Of a stretch of 64,000 nt of DNA, positions 26,728-35,471 are shown one piece after another (position 1 is the stretch's first letter; each line of letters starts with the position of its first letter). A program made the position numbers and the translations under genes. The stretch spans positions 100,736 through 164,735 of the forward strand of contig JABCZN010000009.1 in the NCBI GenBank assembly GCA_013289665.1, written 5' to 3'. The stretch is from Acidobacteriota bacterium (lineage in GTDB: Bacteria > Acidobacteriota > Terriglobia > Acidiferrales > UBA7541). The notes below the pieces were generated by a model. It saw only the letters and a program-made list of their open reading frames with translations, did no database searches and was not told the DNA's origin.

Positions 26728-27049
26728 GCCCTCTCCGCCGCAGGAGTCCCAATAATTCTTGTGGAGCGCGAAAGAAGGACGCGATGGACTTGCAGCATAA
26801 ACAGTATAGGGAGTTGGGAAAGAGCTTGCAAGTTTAGCAGGCGAGAGTGTTTGGCGGAAATTCGCGCGCGAGACAACGGCGCCCGCCAGAGAAGGCGGCC
26901 GCTGGAAAAGCTGGTGTAAGAAAGGCACAAAGGATTCGAAAGATTCTTGCGGGGCAGGGAAAAAGCGAAGAACATTAGAGAAGAACAGACGGAGATGGCA
27001 CCGCAGGGACCCGCGCAATGCCTGCAGACAGGTAGAGAAAATTCCAATT
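26728..27049. other. Divergent intergenic region sdhC / GAF gene
   Basis: GGCGCCCGCCAGAGAAGGCGGCCGC hairpin (26876-26902), of the same type as that at 10965. No gene supported; the promoters of both flanking genes should lie here. Confidence 0.5.
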
Positions 27050-27583
27050 ATGATCTCGAGTCTGGTGACGGAATTAGAGCGACTGGCGGAGGCGTTGGAA
27101 GTGGGAGGCGCGGCGCCGGTGGAAATCCCGCTCCCCGTGATGGCAGAGAAAATCGCGAAGAATGTGGGAGTGCAGACGGGCGAAGTGGCCATTCTGGGAG
27201 TGTCCACGCGATGGAAGCACCTGCATTTTCTGGTGCCGCAAGCGCTGAAGAACGTGGGATACATACCGATGTCGAGCACATCGGCGCTGGCGGCGCGGAC
27301 GGCGCGGGAGAACCGGCCGGAGATCAACAATAATTTTACGTCGGCCAGGCACGCGACGGTGTTTGAAGGAGTGAAGACGGCGACGACCACGGGAGAATCG
27401 ATCCAGAAAATTATCAGCGCGCCGATATTGTGCGAGGGAAAGGTGGTGGGAGTAATGCAGATCAGCCGGAAAGGCGCGACGGTGATGGAGTCGGGAGCGG
27501 ATTTCACGACGGAGGATCTGGGAAAAGTGCTGGCGTTGTGCGGGGCGTTGGGGAAATTGGTGAGGTATCTGGCGGGAGAGTAG
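27050..27583 (+). CDS. GAF-domain protein
   Basis: 177 aa, ATG at 27050. Residues 20-170 look like a single GAF domain (AILGVSTRWKHLHFLVP; then ISAPILCEGKVVGVMQISRKG). No output domain. Ligand and partner unknown; it precedes the arginine decarboxylase by 340 nt, but a promoter lies between them, so there is no clear link. Confidence 0.7.
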   Translation: MISSLVTELERLAEALEVGGAAPVEIPLPVMAEKIAKNVGVQTGEVAILGVSTRWKHLHFLVPQALKNVGYIPMSSTSALAARTARENRPEINNNFTSARHATVFEGVKTATTTGESIQKIISAPILCEGKVVGVMQISRKGATVMESGADFTTEDLGKVLALCGALGKLVRYLAGE

Positions 27584-27837
27584 GGGAACTGGCCACGGCC
27601 GGCGACCAGTCGAGAGGGCAAAAGCATAACGCAGAGAAGCAAGCGGCGCAGCGGCCAGATCGGACTGCAGAGCAGTGGTGAGTGGTAAAGAGTCCTTCCT
27701 ATTTTTTGATTTCAGACAAAATTGATGTGCTGGTGATTGAGCGCGGTGACGGCGGAAGAAAGAAGGCGACCTACACTTCGCGAGGATCGCTCGGGGTGAA
27801 AAGCCGTGGGTTCGCGGAATTTTCAGGTGATATTGCA
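27584..27837. other. Intergenic region with no gene
   Basis: Begins with a GGCCGGCGACCAGTCGAGAGG repeat variant and a CGCAGAG ladder; the rest is less GC-rich and is upstream sequence of the decarboxylase. Short ORFs here show no coding character. Confidence 0.5.
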
Positions 27838-27866
27838 TTGACACTCAGAGAGAGACTTGTTACTTT
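27838..27866 (+). promoter_or_regulatory. Promoter of the arginine decarboxylase gene
   Basis: TTGACA (27838-27843), 17-nt spacer, TACTTT (27861-27866); about 50 nt of leader to the ATG. Confidence 0.6.
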
Positions 27867-27920
27867 TCCACAGGACGTAGAAATTTTTTCGAAATCACTC
27901 ATGGATGGTGACCCAGCACT

Positions 27921-28478
27921 ATGGCGTTTGTCGCAAAGAAGATTTTCCTGACCAAAGGCGTGGGAAAACATCGCGAGAGGCTGTCGAGTTTCGAGCTCGC
28001 GTTGCGGAACGCCGGAATTGCCGCGTGCAACATCGTGCGCGTGTCTTCGATTTTTCCGCCGAACTGCAAATTGATTTCGCGGAGCGAGGGATTGAAGCTG
28101 ATCAAGCCGGGGCAGGTGGCGTTTACGGTGATCAGCGAGAATTCCACGAAGGAGCCGCACCGGCTGATCGCGGCGAGTATTGGATTGGCGCTGCCGAGCG
28201 AGCGGCCGATGTACGGTTATTTGAGCGAGCACCACTCGTTTGGCGAGACGGAAGAGGTGGCGGGCGAGTACGCGGAAGAGTTGGCGGCGGAAATGCTGGC
28301 GACGACGCTGAACGTGGAGTTTGATCCGGATCTTTCGTGGGACGAGAAGAAAGAGGTTTATCGGATTTCGAACAAGATCGTAAGGACGATGAATATTACC
28401 CAGTCGGCGGTGGGGGATAAGCGGGGATTGTGGACGACCGTGCTGACGGCGGCTTTTTTGATTGGGGATGATGATTGA
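27921..28478 (+). CDS. Pyruvoyl-dependent arginine decarboxylase
   Basis: 185 aa from the ATG at 27921. Matches PvlArgDC: self-cleavage at the Ser-Ser in [15 protein letters not shown] (near residue 42) would give beta and pyruvoyl-alpha chains. [21 protein letters not shown] and [21 protein letters not shown] hold the catalytic Glu region. Converts arginine to agmatine. Agmatine deiminase and N-carbamoylputrescine amidase are encoded at 31.7-33.9 kb, so the window contains the full arginine-agmatine-putrescine route. Confidence 0.93.
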   Translation: MAFVAKKIFLTKGVGKHRERLSSFELALRNAGIAACNIVRVSSIFPPNCKLISRSEGLKLIKPGQVAFTVISENSTKEPHRLIAASIGLALPSERPMYGYLSEHHSFGETEEVAGEYAEELAAEMLATTLNVEFDPDLSWDEKKEVYRISNKIVRTMNITQSAVGDKRGLWTTVLTAAFLIGDDD

Positions 28479-28507
28479 GCCGTGAGTGGAGATGAGTGAA
28501 GAGTTTG

Positions 28508-28535
28508 CGGCCCGCTGAAATGGCGGGCCGTTTTT
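28508..28535 (+). terminator. Intrinsic terminator of the arginine decarboxylase gene
   Basis: CGGCCCGC-TGAAATG-GCGGGCCG (28508-28530), then TTTTT. Confidence 0.9.
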
Positions 28536-28625
28536 CTTGTACGGGGGAACAAGCGGAGAGGTGAAGGGTACAGCCAAGAGTGGCTGCGCCACGGTCGATT
28601 CCCTCCCCTGGCTCTGCCGGTGGAA

Positions 28626-29397
28626 TTATTTAGCGGAGTATTCGGGCGGATCGGGGATATCAAATTTCCAGGCCATGCTGTGCTGCCAGCGCTCGGCGAA
28701 TTCTCCTGCTCCCATGCGGTCGAGGATTTTGCCGGTGGGGATTTCGATTTCGCAGCCGAGGACCTGCCCTGGAATACCGCCCACTCTAGTGCTTTCGTTC
28801 ATTTCTGCCATTACAACGATCGACGAAGAATCCTTCACCCAATCGATGGCAGCGACGCCAATCCGGTCGGAAAGGATGCCTCTTGATGTCGCGGCACTCG
28901 TCTGTCGCGTTTAGCGCGCGGCAGGGTGGAAAACTCCGCCCCATATCGCGGAGGGCCGGGCGTTCGGGGTCGATCTGAATGAGTCCCGAAGAATTCAAGA
29001 GATAGACGAACAAGTGGTAATCGGAATTTAGATTGCAACTTCCGCTGATCGCAAACCCTTTCAAATCAGGAGACCATAGAACTTCATCCTCAACGGGACC
29101 ATGCGTTCGCGCCGCTCCCGAGGATTTCCCCCTGACAGCCGAGAGATCGACCGGAGAATCCTTGTTTGGACGATTGCGCTTGTGTTCGACCTGGACGTAG
29201 CTGTTTCCGTCTGGGGAAATAATCCTGAACGGCTTAGATACCTCTTGGCGCGCAGGTCGGGAATTGCTGCAGCAAGCAACAGGAAAACTGACGGCATTCT
29301 TCGACCAGATGGACTGGTTGGGAGAAGCGGTGATGGAGATTTGGGCAAAGAAGAGGGAGAAAAGTGCGGCAAGTTGAAACTTGTGGCTTCAGAGCAT
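28626..29397 (-). pseudogene. Broken secreted-protein gene (nonsense codon plus frameshift)
   Basis: Reading from the ATG at 29397: codon 3 is TGA (29391-29389), followed directly in frame by a signal-peptide-like stretch (FQLAALFSLFFAQISITAS) and a long good-looking frame (QVEHKRNRPNKDSPVDLSA; ISGSCNLNSDYHLFVYLLNS) down to about 28910. The frame then shifts by one, and the natural continuation is read as RIGVAAIDWVKDSSSIVVMA to the TAA at 28626. No alternative start is available after the TGA before residue 100. Family not recognised. Could be sequencing error, but two separate lesions favour decay. Confidence 0.55.
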
Positions 29398-29515
29398 GAG
29401 ACAAATCTTGACCAAGGGTCATTGTAACGAATAGAAGCCAGAGTTGAGAACTAGAAGAAGCCGGCGAAACCCTTCGCAGGCGCTCAGGGCGAGAAGCCCT
29501 GGTACACTGCCCGCG

Positions 29516-30004
29516 TTAAATGGAGCCGGGGAGGGTGTAGGTGAACTCGTAGGAGTGCTTGCCGTCTTTGATGATGATTTCCATGGAGCCCTGGAGGCCG
29601 GTCAGTTGGGCGGTGGCGGAGTCGGGGACTACGATTACGTTCAGGTGGTAGACGCCGTTTTGCATGGTGCCGTTATGTTGGAGGATGAAGGTGCCAGTGC
29701 GGCCGTCGAGGGTGCCGGTGACGCGCTCGATGGCTACGTAGCCGCCGGAGCCTTTTACGGTGCCTCCGCCAGAGAGCATCTCGCCTTTGCTCGTGGCTTC
29801 GAGGGCGCCGTGGAATTGTTTGTCGAGAGAAAAGCGGGCGATGGAGTTGTCTTCAGCTTTGAAGGCCGGGTCGAGGGGGATGATTTTTACTTCGAACGAG
29901 CCGGTGGCGTGACGGGGCATGGGGGTTTCCTTTTGGGCGGCGCGGAGAGCGATTACAGAGATCGGAAGAAGGAGGAACAGCGCGGCGCGGGATTTGGTTT
30001 TCAT
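29516..30004 (-). CDS. DUF3224 family secreted protein
   Basis: 162 aa from the ATG at 30004. A signal peptide (residues 4-23) precedes a DUF3224 core: ATGSFEVKIIPLDP, FSLDKQFHGALEATSKGEML, GYVAIERVTGTLDGRTGTF, VPDSATAQLTGLQGSM, and a terminal GKHSYEFTYTL. The family is a small beta-barrel of unknown function; most members lack a signal peptide, so export is a variation. Confidence 0.85.
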   Translation of the reverse strand: MKTKSRAALFLLLPISVIALRAAQKETPMPRHATGSFEVKIIPLDPAFKAEDNSIARFSLDKQFHGALEATSKGEMLSGGGTVKGSGGYVAIERVTGTLDGRTGTFILQHNGTMQNGVYHLNVIVVPDSATAQLTGLQGSMEIIIKDGKHSYEFTYTLPGSI

Positions 30005-30333
30005 GGTTTTCTCGTTTGGTGCGGGATTGAGAGGAGAAATATAGCATGGGGAGGAGAGAAGAGAGAAAAGGATAACGCTGAGGCGCGGAGAACGCAGAGG
30101 TTCGCAGAGAAGAGGTCTCGGGAGACCGTTGGTTGTCGTCCCTCCGCTCCGCGGCCCGATGCGCCAGCCTGCGGCGCGAAAGAAAACGTGGGGCCACCCC
30201 GGGCGGGATGACGGAGTAATTCAAGCGAAACCCAAGAGCACAGCCGGGAGTGGCTGTGCCAGGGTTCGACGAAACGGAAGAGCGCCTTTAGGTGGCAGCC
30301 CTAAAAGCGGGAGCTTCGCTCCCGCACTCAAAA
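30005..30333. repeat. Intergenic repeats between DUF3224 gene and DHS-like gene
   Basis: CGCAGAG ladder (30080-30115), GGTTGTCGTCCCTCCGCTCC element (30130), GCACAGCCGGGAGTGGCTGTGC (30238-30259) and GCGGGAGC-TTC-GCTCCCGC (30308-30326). No gene. Confidence 0.75.
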
Positions 30334-31404
30334 TTAGTGCTTGAAGTATTTTAGGCGTTCGAGGACGGCGCCTACTACCAGGGGGAGGGCTACTGTGGCG
30401 TCTTCGAGGACTTCGGCGAGCTTGCCGCCTTCTTCGCGGGGAACGAATTTTCCCCAGCTTACGGCTTCGGTGTAGGTGCTGCCGCTGAGGCCGCCCCAGT
30501 GGACGGGCTCGGGGCAGATGCGGACGCCGTAGGAATAGCGCTTGAGCGGAAGCTGTTTGTAGCCGCGGCGGGCCATTAGTTCGGCGTAGACGCCGAATTG
30601 CTGGGACCAGTTGCGCGGGACGCCGCCGCCGACGGTGAAGATGCCCATTTTTTTGGTGGCCATCATGGTGTCGGCAAATTTTTCGAAGTCTTCGAAGGGG
30701 TCGAAGCGGAGCAGCGGGCGCTTGTCGCGCTGGCGGCCGTATTTGTTGAGGGCGAAGTCGAGACCGAGTTCGGAATCGGAGAAGGCGGGGACGAAGACGG
30801 GAACGTTGCATTCGTAGGCGGAGCGGAGAATGCCGCGGCCCGTGGTGTGCTTCGTGAGATATTCGCCGATGCGGCGGTGGAGTTTCCAACTGCAGACGAC
30901 TTCCTTGGGATCCCAGCTTTCGAAGATGGCGTCGACGACTTCTTCAACGTGATCGAGATTGGTCTCGGGTTCCAGAGAATCGTAGACGCGGTTGTAGCCG
31001 GCGAGAAAGAGTTCGTTATCGTTCATTTTGGAGGGATCGTAGCGGAAGTGGGAGAGGCCGGTGGCTTCGACGAGGCCGTGAGCCATGAGGGCGCCCGTCG
31101 ATACGATGGCTTTGACGATGCCGGATTCGATGAGATCGCAGAAGACTAGGCCCATTTTGCCGACGGTGAGAGCGCCGGAGAGGGTCATGACGACGAAACA
31201 GTCCTTATCGCGAGCCATGGCTTCGAGAACGTCGGCGGCGTCGCCGACCTGGCGAGCGGTATAAGCGGTGTTGCCCATGGCGCGGACTAGATCGTCGATG
31301 GTTTTAATCTTGGAGAGGTCGAGGGGAAAGATGGGGCGGAGTTTGTCTCTGACGGGGTCGTGAAGGACGCGACCCGTGACGGTTTTTTTTGGCTTTTTGG
31401 CCAT
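30334..31404 (-). CDS. Deoxyhypusine-synthase-like enzyme
   Basis: 356 aa from the ATG at 31404, with AGGAG upstream. DHS fold: VVMTLSGALTVGKMGLVFCDLIESG, IVSTGALMAHGLVEATG, VPVFVPAFSDSELGLD, GIFTVGGGVPRNWSQQ, and the catalytic Lys in TEAVSWGKF. Eukaryotic DHS moves the aminobutyl group of spermidine to eIF5A. Bacteria lack eIF5A, and bacterial homologues are thought to use small amine acceptors, giving homospermidine or related polyamines. Encoded next to agmatine-to-putrescine genes, this protein likely uses putrescine. Confidence 0.88.
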   Translation of the reverse strand: MAKKPKKTVTGRVLHDPVRDKLRPIFPLDLSKIKTIDDLVRAMGNTAYTARQVGDAADVLEAMARDKDCFVVMTLSGALTVGKMGLVFCDLIESGIVKAIVSTGALMAHGLVEATGLSHFRYDPSKMNDNELFLAGYNRVYDSLEPETNLDHVEEVVDAIFESWDPKEVVCSWKLHRRIGEYLTKHTTGRGILRSAYECNVPVFVPAFSDSELGLDFALNKYGRQRDKRPLLRFDPFEDFEKFADTMMATKKMGIFTVGGGVPRNWSQQFGVYAELMARRGYKQLPLKRYSYGVRICPEPVHWGGLSGSTYTEAVSWGKFVPREEGGKLAEVLEDATVALPLVVGAVLERLKYFKH

Positions 31405-31700
31405 CGACTCTCCTGACGGAACGTAAAAGATCGCGATGATGTAGAGCGAATAAAATTTGTATGTGTAGTGTACTAGAAGTGGAGAGGGAGAATGCAAGGA
31501 GGACGGAGAAAGAAAGTGGACCGGGGCCGCGGACCCGTGGCCCGTGAAGAGAGGAACGCAGATAAAGATAACAGAGAGACGCAGAGGACGCTCAGATTCG
31601 CAGAGAAGAGAAACCCAGGCGGCTGCCCTAAACGCCAGCCCTATACTGAGGAAGGAAGAGAGGGGGAGAAGAGAAAAATGTTCGTGATAGGATTGAGGGC

Positions 31701-32594
31701 ATGAGCGACAAATTTGCTGTGGGGCTTGTGCAGATGCGCTGCACGACGAACAAGGAAGACAATCTGGCGCGGGCGGCGGAGAAGATTCGCGAGGCGGCGG
31801 GGCGCGGGGCGCAGGTGATTTGCCTGCATGAATTGTTTGCGGGGGAATATTTTTGCCGGACGGAAGATCCGGAATTGTTTAATTTGGCGGAGGCGGTGCC
31901 GGGACCGACCACCGAGCGGCTGGCGGCGGTGGCGAAGGAAAAGAAAGTGGCGCTGGTAGTGTCGGTGTTTGAGCGGCGGGCGGCGGGGGTTTATCACAAT
32001 ACTTGCGCGGTGCTGGATGCGGACGGAGCGTATTTGGGGAAATACCGGAAGATGCACATTCCGGATGATCCGCTTTACTACGAGAAATTTTATTTCACAC
32101 CCGGGGATTTGGGATTTTTGAATTTTGATACGAAATACGCGCGGATCGGCGTGCAGATCTGCTGGGACCAGTGGTATCCGGAGGGTTCGCGGCTGACGGC
32201 CATGCAGGGGGCGCAGCTGATTTTTTATCCGACGAGCATTGGGTGGCATCCGCATGAGAAGCGAGCCGTGGGGGCGGCGCAACTGGATTCGTGGAAGACG
32301 ATTCAGAGGGCACACGCGATTGCGAACGGATGTTTTGTGGCAGTGGTGAATCGCGTGGGATATGAGGGAAAGCCGGAGAAGGGGGATCCGGGCATTGAGT
32401 TTTGGGGGAATTCGTTTGTGGCGGATCCGGCGGGACAGGTCGTGGCGGAGGGCTCGAACGACAAGGAAGAGATTTTGGTGGTGGAGATTGATCCGAGCAG
32501 GAGCGAGGAGCAGCGGAGGAATTGGCCGTTTTTCAGGGACCGGAGGATCGATGCGTTTGGAGGGTTGACTCAGAGGTGGCTGGGGAAAGAGTGA
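31701..32594 (+). CDS. aguB: N-carbamoylputrescine amidase (nitrilase family)
   Basis: 297 aa, ATG at 31701. Nitrilase-superfamily triad visible: Glu in CLHELFAGEYF, Lys in YRKMHIPDDP, Cys in GVQICWDQWYPEG. WYPEGSRLTAMQGAQLIFYP and HEKRAVGAAQLDSWKTIQRAH are close to plant/bacterial N-carbamoylputrescine amidohydrolases. Releases putrescine, CO2 and ammonia. Followed by agmatine deiminase, which makes its substrate. Confidence 0.92.
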   Translation: MSDKFAVGLVQMRCTTNKEDNLARAAEKIREAAGRGAQVICLHELFAGEYFCRTEDPELFNLAEAVPGPTTERLAAVAKEKKVALVVSVFERRAAGVYHNTCAVLDADGAYLGKYRKMHIPDDPLYYEKFYFTPGDLGFLNFDTKYARIGVQICWDQWYPEGSRLTAMQGAQLIFYPTSIGWHPHEKRAVGAAQLDSWKTIQRAHAIANGCFVAVVNRVGYEGKPEKGDPGIEFWGNSFVADPAGQVVAEGSNDKEEILVVEIDPSRSEEQRRNWPFFRDRRIDAFGGLTQRWLGKE

Positions 32595-32599
32595 GGAGA

Positions 32600-32819
32600 G
32601 GACGGAAAGAGGAAAGCGTTTAACGGAGGGTGCGCTGGAGAGCGGAGAGGGCGCTCGGAAGAGAACGGCAGGAATCAAGAGGAGAGATTGGGTGCATTTC
32701 GATCGCGAGAGCCCACCCTGTTGTCCGCTGCGGCGGACAACAGGTGGGGCACTCTGAAGTTCAGGGAGAGGTGGCATTCGTTGATAAAAGCGAAGACCGG
32801 GGAGAAGGCGCCGATCGAG
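32600..32819. repeat. Repeat between aguB and aguA
   Basis: CCTGTTGTCCGC-TGC-GGCGGACAACAGG (32718-32745), a perfect long stem inside an AGAGCCCACC...GGGCACTCTGAAG unit. Confidence 0.75.
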
Positions 32820-33860
32820 ATGGGGTTTCAGATGCCGGCGGAGTGGGAGAGGCATGAGGGGACTTGGCTGGGATGGCCGCATGAGTTGACGGATTGGCCG
32901 GGGAAATTTGCGCCGATACCGTGGGCTTTTGCCGAGATGGTACGGTTGCTTTCTGAGGTGGAAAAGATTTTTTTGCTGGTAGAGGATCGCGCGGCGGAGA
33001 AGCGGGTGCGGGGGATTTTGCGGAATGCCGGGGCGAAGCTGGAGTCGGTGGAGTTTTTTGTGGTGCCTACGGACCGGGGGTGGATGCGGGATTCGGGGCC
33101 GATTTGCCTGAAGAATGCGGCGGGCGAGGTGGCTTACAGCAATTTTGTGTTTAATGGATGGGCGAAGTATCCGAATCATAAGAAGGATAGCCAGGTGGTG
33201 CGGAAGTTGAACGCGCGGCGGAAGCGACGGATATTTTTGCCGGAGCATAAGGGGCGGCGGGTCGTTTTGGAGGGCGGATCGATTGATGTGAATGGGCGTG
33301 GGACTTTGCTGACTACGGAAGAGTGTTTGCAGAGCAAGGTGCAGCAGAGGAATCCGGGGTTTAGGAAAGAAGATTATGCGGAAGTGTTTCGGAAATATTT
33401 GGGCGTGACGAATGTTTTGTGGCTGGGGAACGGGATTGCGGGGGATGACACGCACGGGCACGTGGACGATTTGACGCGGTTTGTGAATGAGACGTCGGTG
33501 GTGACGATTGTGGAGGAGAATCCCGCGGAGGCAAATTACTTGGCGCTCGAGGAGAATTTGCGGCGTTTGCGGGGAATGCGGGATCAGGATGGGCGGGCGC
33601 TGCAGGTGGAAACTTTGCCGATGCCGGCGCCGGTTTATTTTGATGGGCAGAGGTTGCCGGCGAGTTATGCGAATTTTTATATTGCGAATGGGATTGTGAT
33701 TGTGCCGACGTTTAATGATGCGAAGGATCGGGTGGCGCTGGATACGCTGGGGAAATTGTTTCCTGGGCGGGAGGTGGTGGGGATACACTGCCGTGATCTG
33801 GTGCTGGGGTTGGGGACGCTGCATTGCATGACGCAGCAAGAGCCGGGCGGTGGTGAATAG
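32820..33860 (+). CDS. aguA: Agmatine deiminase
   Basis: 346 aa from the ATG at 32820 (MGFQMPAEWERHEGTWLGWP), the usual family start; the open frame further upstream is repeat-derived. Guanidino-group-modifying fold: TDRGWMRDSGP, LEGGSIDVNG, catalytic His in GDDTHGHVDDLTRF, and nucleophile Cys in GLGTLHCMTQQ. Agmatine to N-carbamoylputrescine and ammonia. Same strand as aguB with 225 nt between. Confidence 0.94.
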   Translation: MGFQMPAEWERHEGTWLGWPHELTDWPGKFAPIPWAFAEMVRLLSEVEKIFLLVEDRAAEKRVRGILRNAGAKLESVEFFVVPTDRGWMRDSGPICLKNAAGEVAYSNFVFNGWAKYPNHKKDSQVVRKLNARRKRRIFLPEHKGRRVVLEGGSIDVNGRGTLLTTEECLQSKVQQRNPGFRKEDYAEVFRKYLGVTNVLWLGNGIAGDDTHGHVDDLTRFVNETSVVTIVEENPAEANYLALEENLRRLRGMRDQDGRALQVETLPMPAPVYFDGQRLPASYANFYIANGIVIVPTFNDAKDRVALDTLGKLFPGREVVGIHCRDLVLGLGTLHCMTQQEPGGGE

Positions 33861-34051
33861 TGGCTGGTGACTGGTGGAAGAAAAGTAAAGGATAACGCGG
33901 GGACGCTGAGGGCGCAGAGAGGGTTCAGAGAGAAGATGAAGTAGAGGAGGCTGGCTCGAAAGTCCATCGCTGGATTGTAGAACCCGAGAGAAAAAAAGCC
34001 TGCCACGATGGGCGGGCCCTAGAACGGCGGCGAGACAGAGGAGGGGTGGAG

Positions 34052-34366
34052 ATGATCGAGGTGCTAGGGATGATTGCTTTACAGCAGCGAGTGGTGATTG
34101 TGGAATGGCAGAGGGGATTGATTGGGTGGTTGCTGATTGGGTTGCTGGCGGGCTGGTTGGCGGGAAAGATGGCACGGGGGCGGGGATTTGGGTGTATTGG
34201 AGATATTTTGATTGGGTTGATCGGGTCGGTGATTGGCGGATGGATTTTTACCCAGCTGGGAATTGGGGGACGCGCGAATACATTCATGTATTCGTTGGCG
34301 GCGGCTACGGTTGGGGCGGTGTTGTTGGTGTCGATTGCGCATCTATTTTTTGGGGGGAAGAGTTAG
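34052..34366 (+). CDS. GlsB/YeaQ/YmgE family membrane protein
   Basis: 104 aa from the ATG at 34052, with GGAGGGG five bases upstream (a GTG two codons earlier is possible). Three membrane helices with Gly-rich packing: LIGWLLIGLLAGWLAGKMAR, IGDILIGLIGSVIGGWIF, and TVGAVLLVSIAHLFF. The family (transglycosylase-associated) is linked to stress responses; mechanism unknown. Confidence 0.85.
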   Translation: MIEVLGMIALQQRVVIVEWQRGLIGWLLIGLLAGWLAGKMARGRGFGCIGDILIGLIGSVIGGWIFTQLGIGGRANTFMYSLAAATVGAVLLVSIAHLFFGGKS

Positions 34367-34439
34367 GGGAGGGTTGGCGAGTGAGGAACGGAAGAAGATA
34401 ACGCGGAGCGCGCCCGGAGCGCAGAGTGCGCGCGGAAGA

Positions 34440-34475
34440 GAAGACCCCGGGTGCAAAACCTGCACCTGGGGCCTC
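34440..34475. repeat. CCCCGGGTGCA...TGCACCTGGGG palindrome
   Basis: Between converging genes, about 34445-34471; could act as a terminator-like or REP element, although no T-run follows. Confidence 0.6.
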
Positions 34476-34521
34476 CGATGAAGATATAGGAAAGCGAGCG
34501 GGCCTCAGCCGCTCCTCGGTT

Positions 34522-35133
34522 TTAGGATTTGGGGTAGTTGGGGTCGGCTTTTACTTCTTTGATCTGGTTGGTGTGGCGCTCGCTGTGGGCGGCGATTAAG
34601 AGGATGAATTCGTAAGCGTCCCACTTTTGGCCGGTGGGGCTGTCGGCGGCGTGATCGCGGAGGCCGGGCGTGGTCTTGAGGAAATTTTCGGTTGTGGCGC
34701 GGCTTTCGACAAAGTGGTCTATAGCGGCCTGGGGAGAACCGAAGCGGTTGGTGGGCTTGATGGCTTCGGGGGCCTGGACTTTGTTTTTGCGTTCGGGAAC
34801 GTTGGCGATGATGCCGGCGTCAATGGCGGCGATGTCGCGGCCGGGAACGGCGGGGGCTTTCATGACGCCGGATTCGACGGCGCCGCGGATGTAGTCTTCT
34901 GCGGCGGCGATGTGCTCCATGCATTCGGCGATGGACCAGCGATCGGGAGCGGCTTTGAAGTTCCACTGCGCAGTGGAGAGGTTTTTGGTGGCGTCGAGGA
35001 CGTCATTTTTCGTGGATTCGAGATAGGCGAGAGCTTTGTCTTTATCGGCCTGGGTGCGGTCCTGAGCGCGCACGGTGAATGCAAAGAGGAGCGCGCAGAC
35101 TAGGGCTAGTGCGACGCTGGATTTTCTGATCAT
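34522..35133 (-). CDS. DinB-like secreted protein
   Basis: 203 aa from the ATG at 35133. A signal peptide (residues 5-24, SSVALALVCALLFAFTVRAQ) and a DinB/YfiT four-helix domain: STAQWNFKAAPDRWSIAECMEHI with a metal-ligand His, and FILLIAAHSERHTNQIKEV with the other two His residues. DinB proteins are putative metal-dependent enzymes. A leader sequence on a DinB domain is common in Acidobacteriota. Confidence 0.85.
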   Translation of the reverse strand: MIRKSSVALALVCALLFAFTVRAQDRTQADKDKALAYLESTKNDVLDATKNLSTAQWNFKAAPDRWSIAECMEHIAAAEDYIRGAVESGVMKAPAVPGRDIAAIDAGIIANVPERKNKVQAPEAIKPTNRFGSPQAAIDHFVESRATTENFLKTTPGLRDHAADSPTGQKWDAYEFILLIAAHSERHTNQIKEVKADPNYPKS

Positions 35134-35471
35134 CTTGATAGGTCCCTTCCCTTTTTTGACGTTTCGAAGAGGCGGCGGAGTGCCTCTGGTAGGAGTACGT
35201 ACGGATCGGTAGAAATATAACAGCGATTGGGAAAGATGGGGAATTGTTTGTGGCGGGGCGTTTGGGTGGATGGTGGCTAGTTCGGGTGGTCGGGTTTGAG
35301 GGGTGAGTGCAGCAGAGCTGCCGCACTCCAAAGCAAGAGCGGGCCACTTGAGGGTGGCCGCTTCGGAGATAAGAGAAACCCAAGAACACAGGCTGGAGCC
35401 TGTGCTCCTGGAGGGCGGGGCGCGGCGCGGTGTGATACGATTCAAGGTTCGGTTGTGGAGAGAAACCTTCA
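35134..35471. repeat. Divergent intergenic region with three palindromes
   Basis: GTGCAGCAGAGCTGCCGCAC (35311-35330), GGCCACTTGAGGGTGGCC (35342-35359) and CACAGGCT-GG-AGCCTGTG (35386-35403). Separates dinB-like and rnj genes; no small gene seen. Confidence 0.7.

Noticed and set aside
27682..27951. 89-aa plus-strand ORF before the arginine decarboxylase
   Set aside because: It spans the promoter and overlaps the true start; no coding character.
28620..29427. Plus-strand ORFs opposite the broken secreted-protein gene
   Set aside because: The minus strand carries the signal peptide and coherent protein sequence; plus-strand frames are shadows.
31641..34175. 844-aa minus-strand ORF opposite aguB/aguA
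   Set aside because: Low-complexity Arg/His/Pro translation opposite two clear enzymes; a GC-rich antisense shadow.
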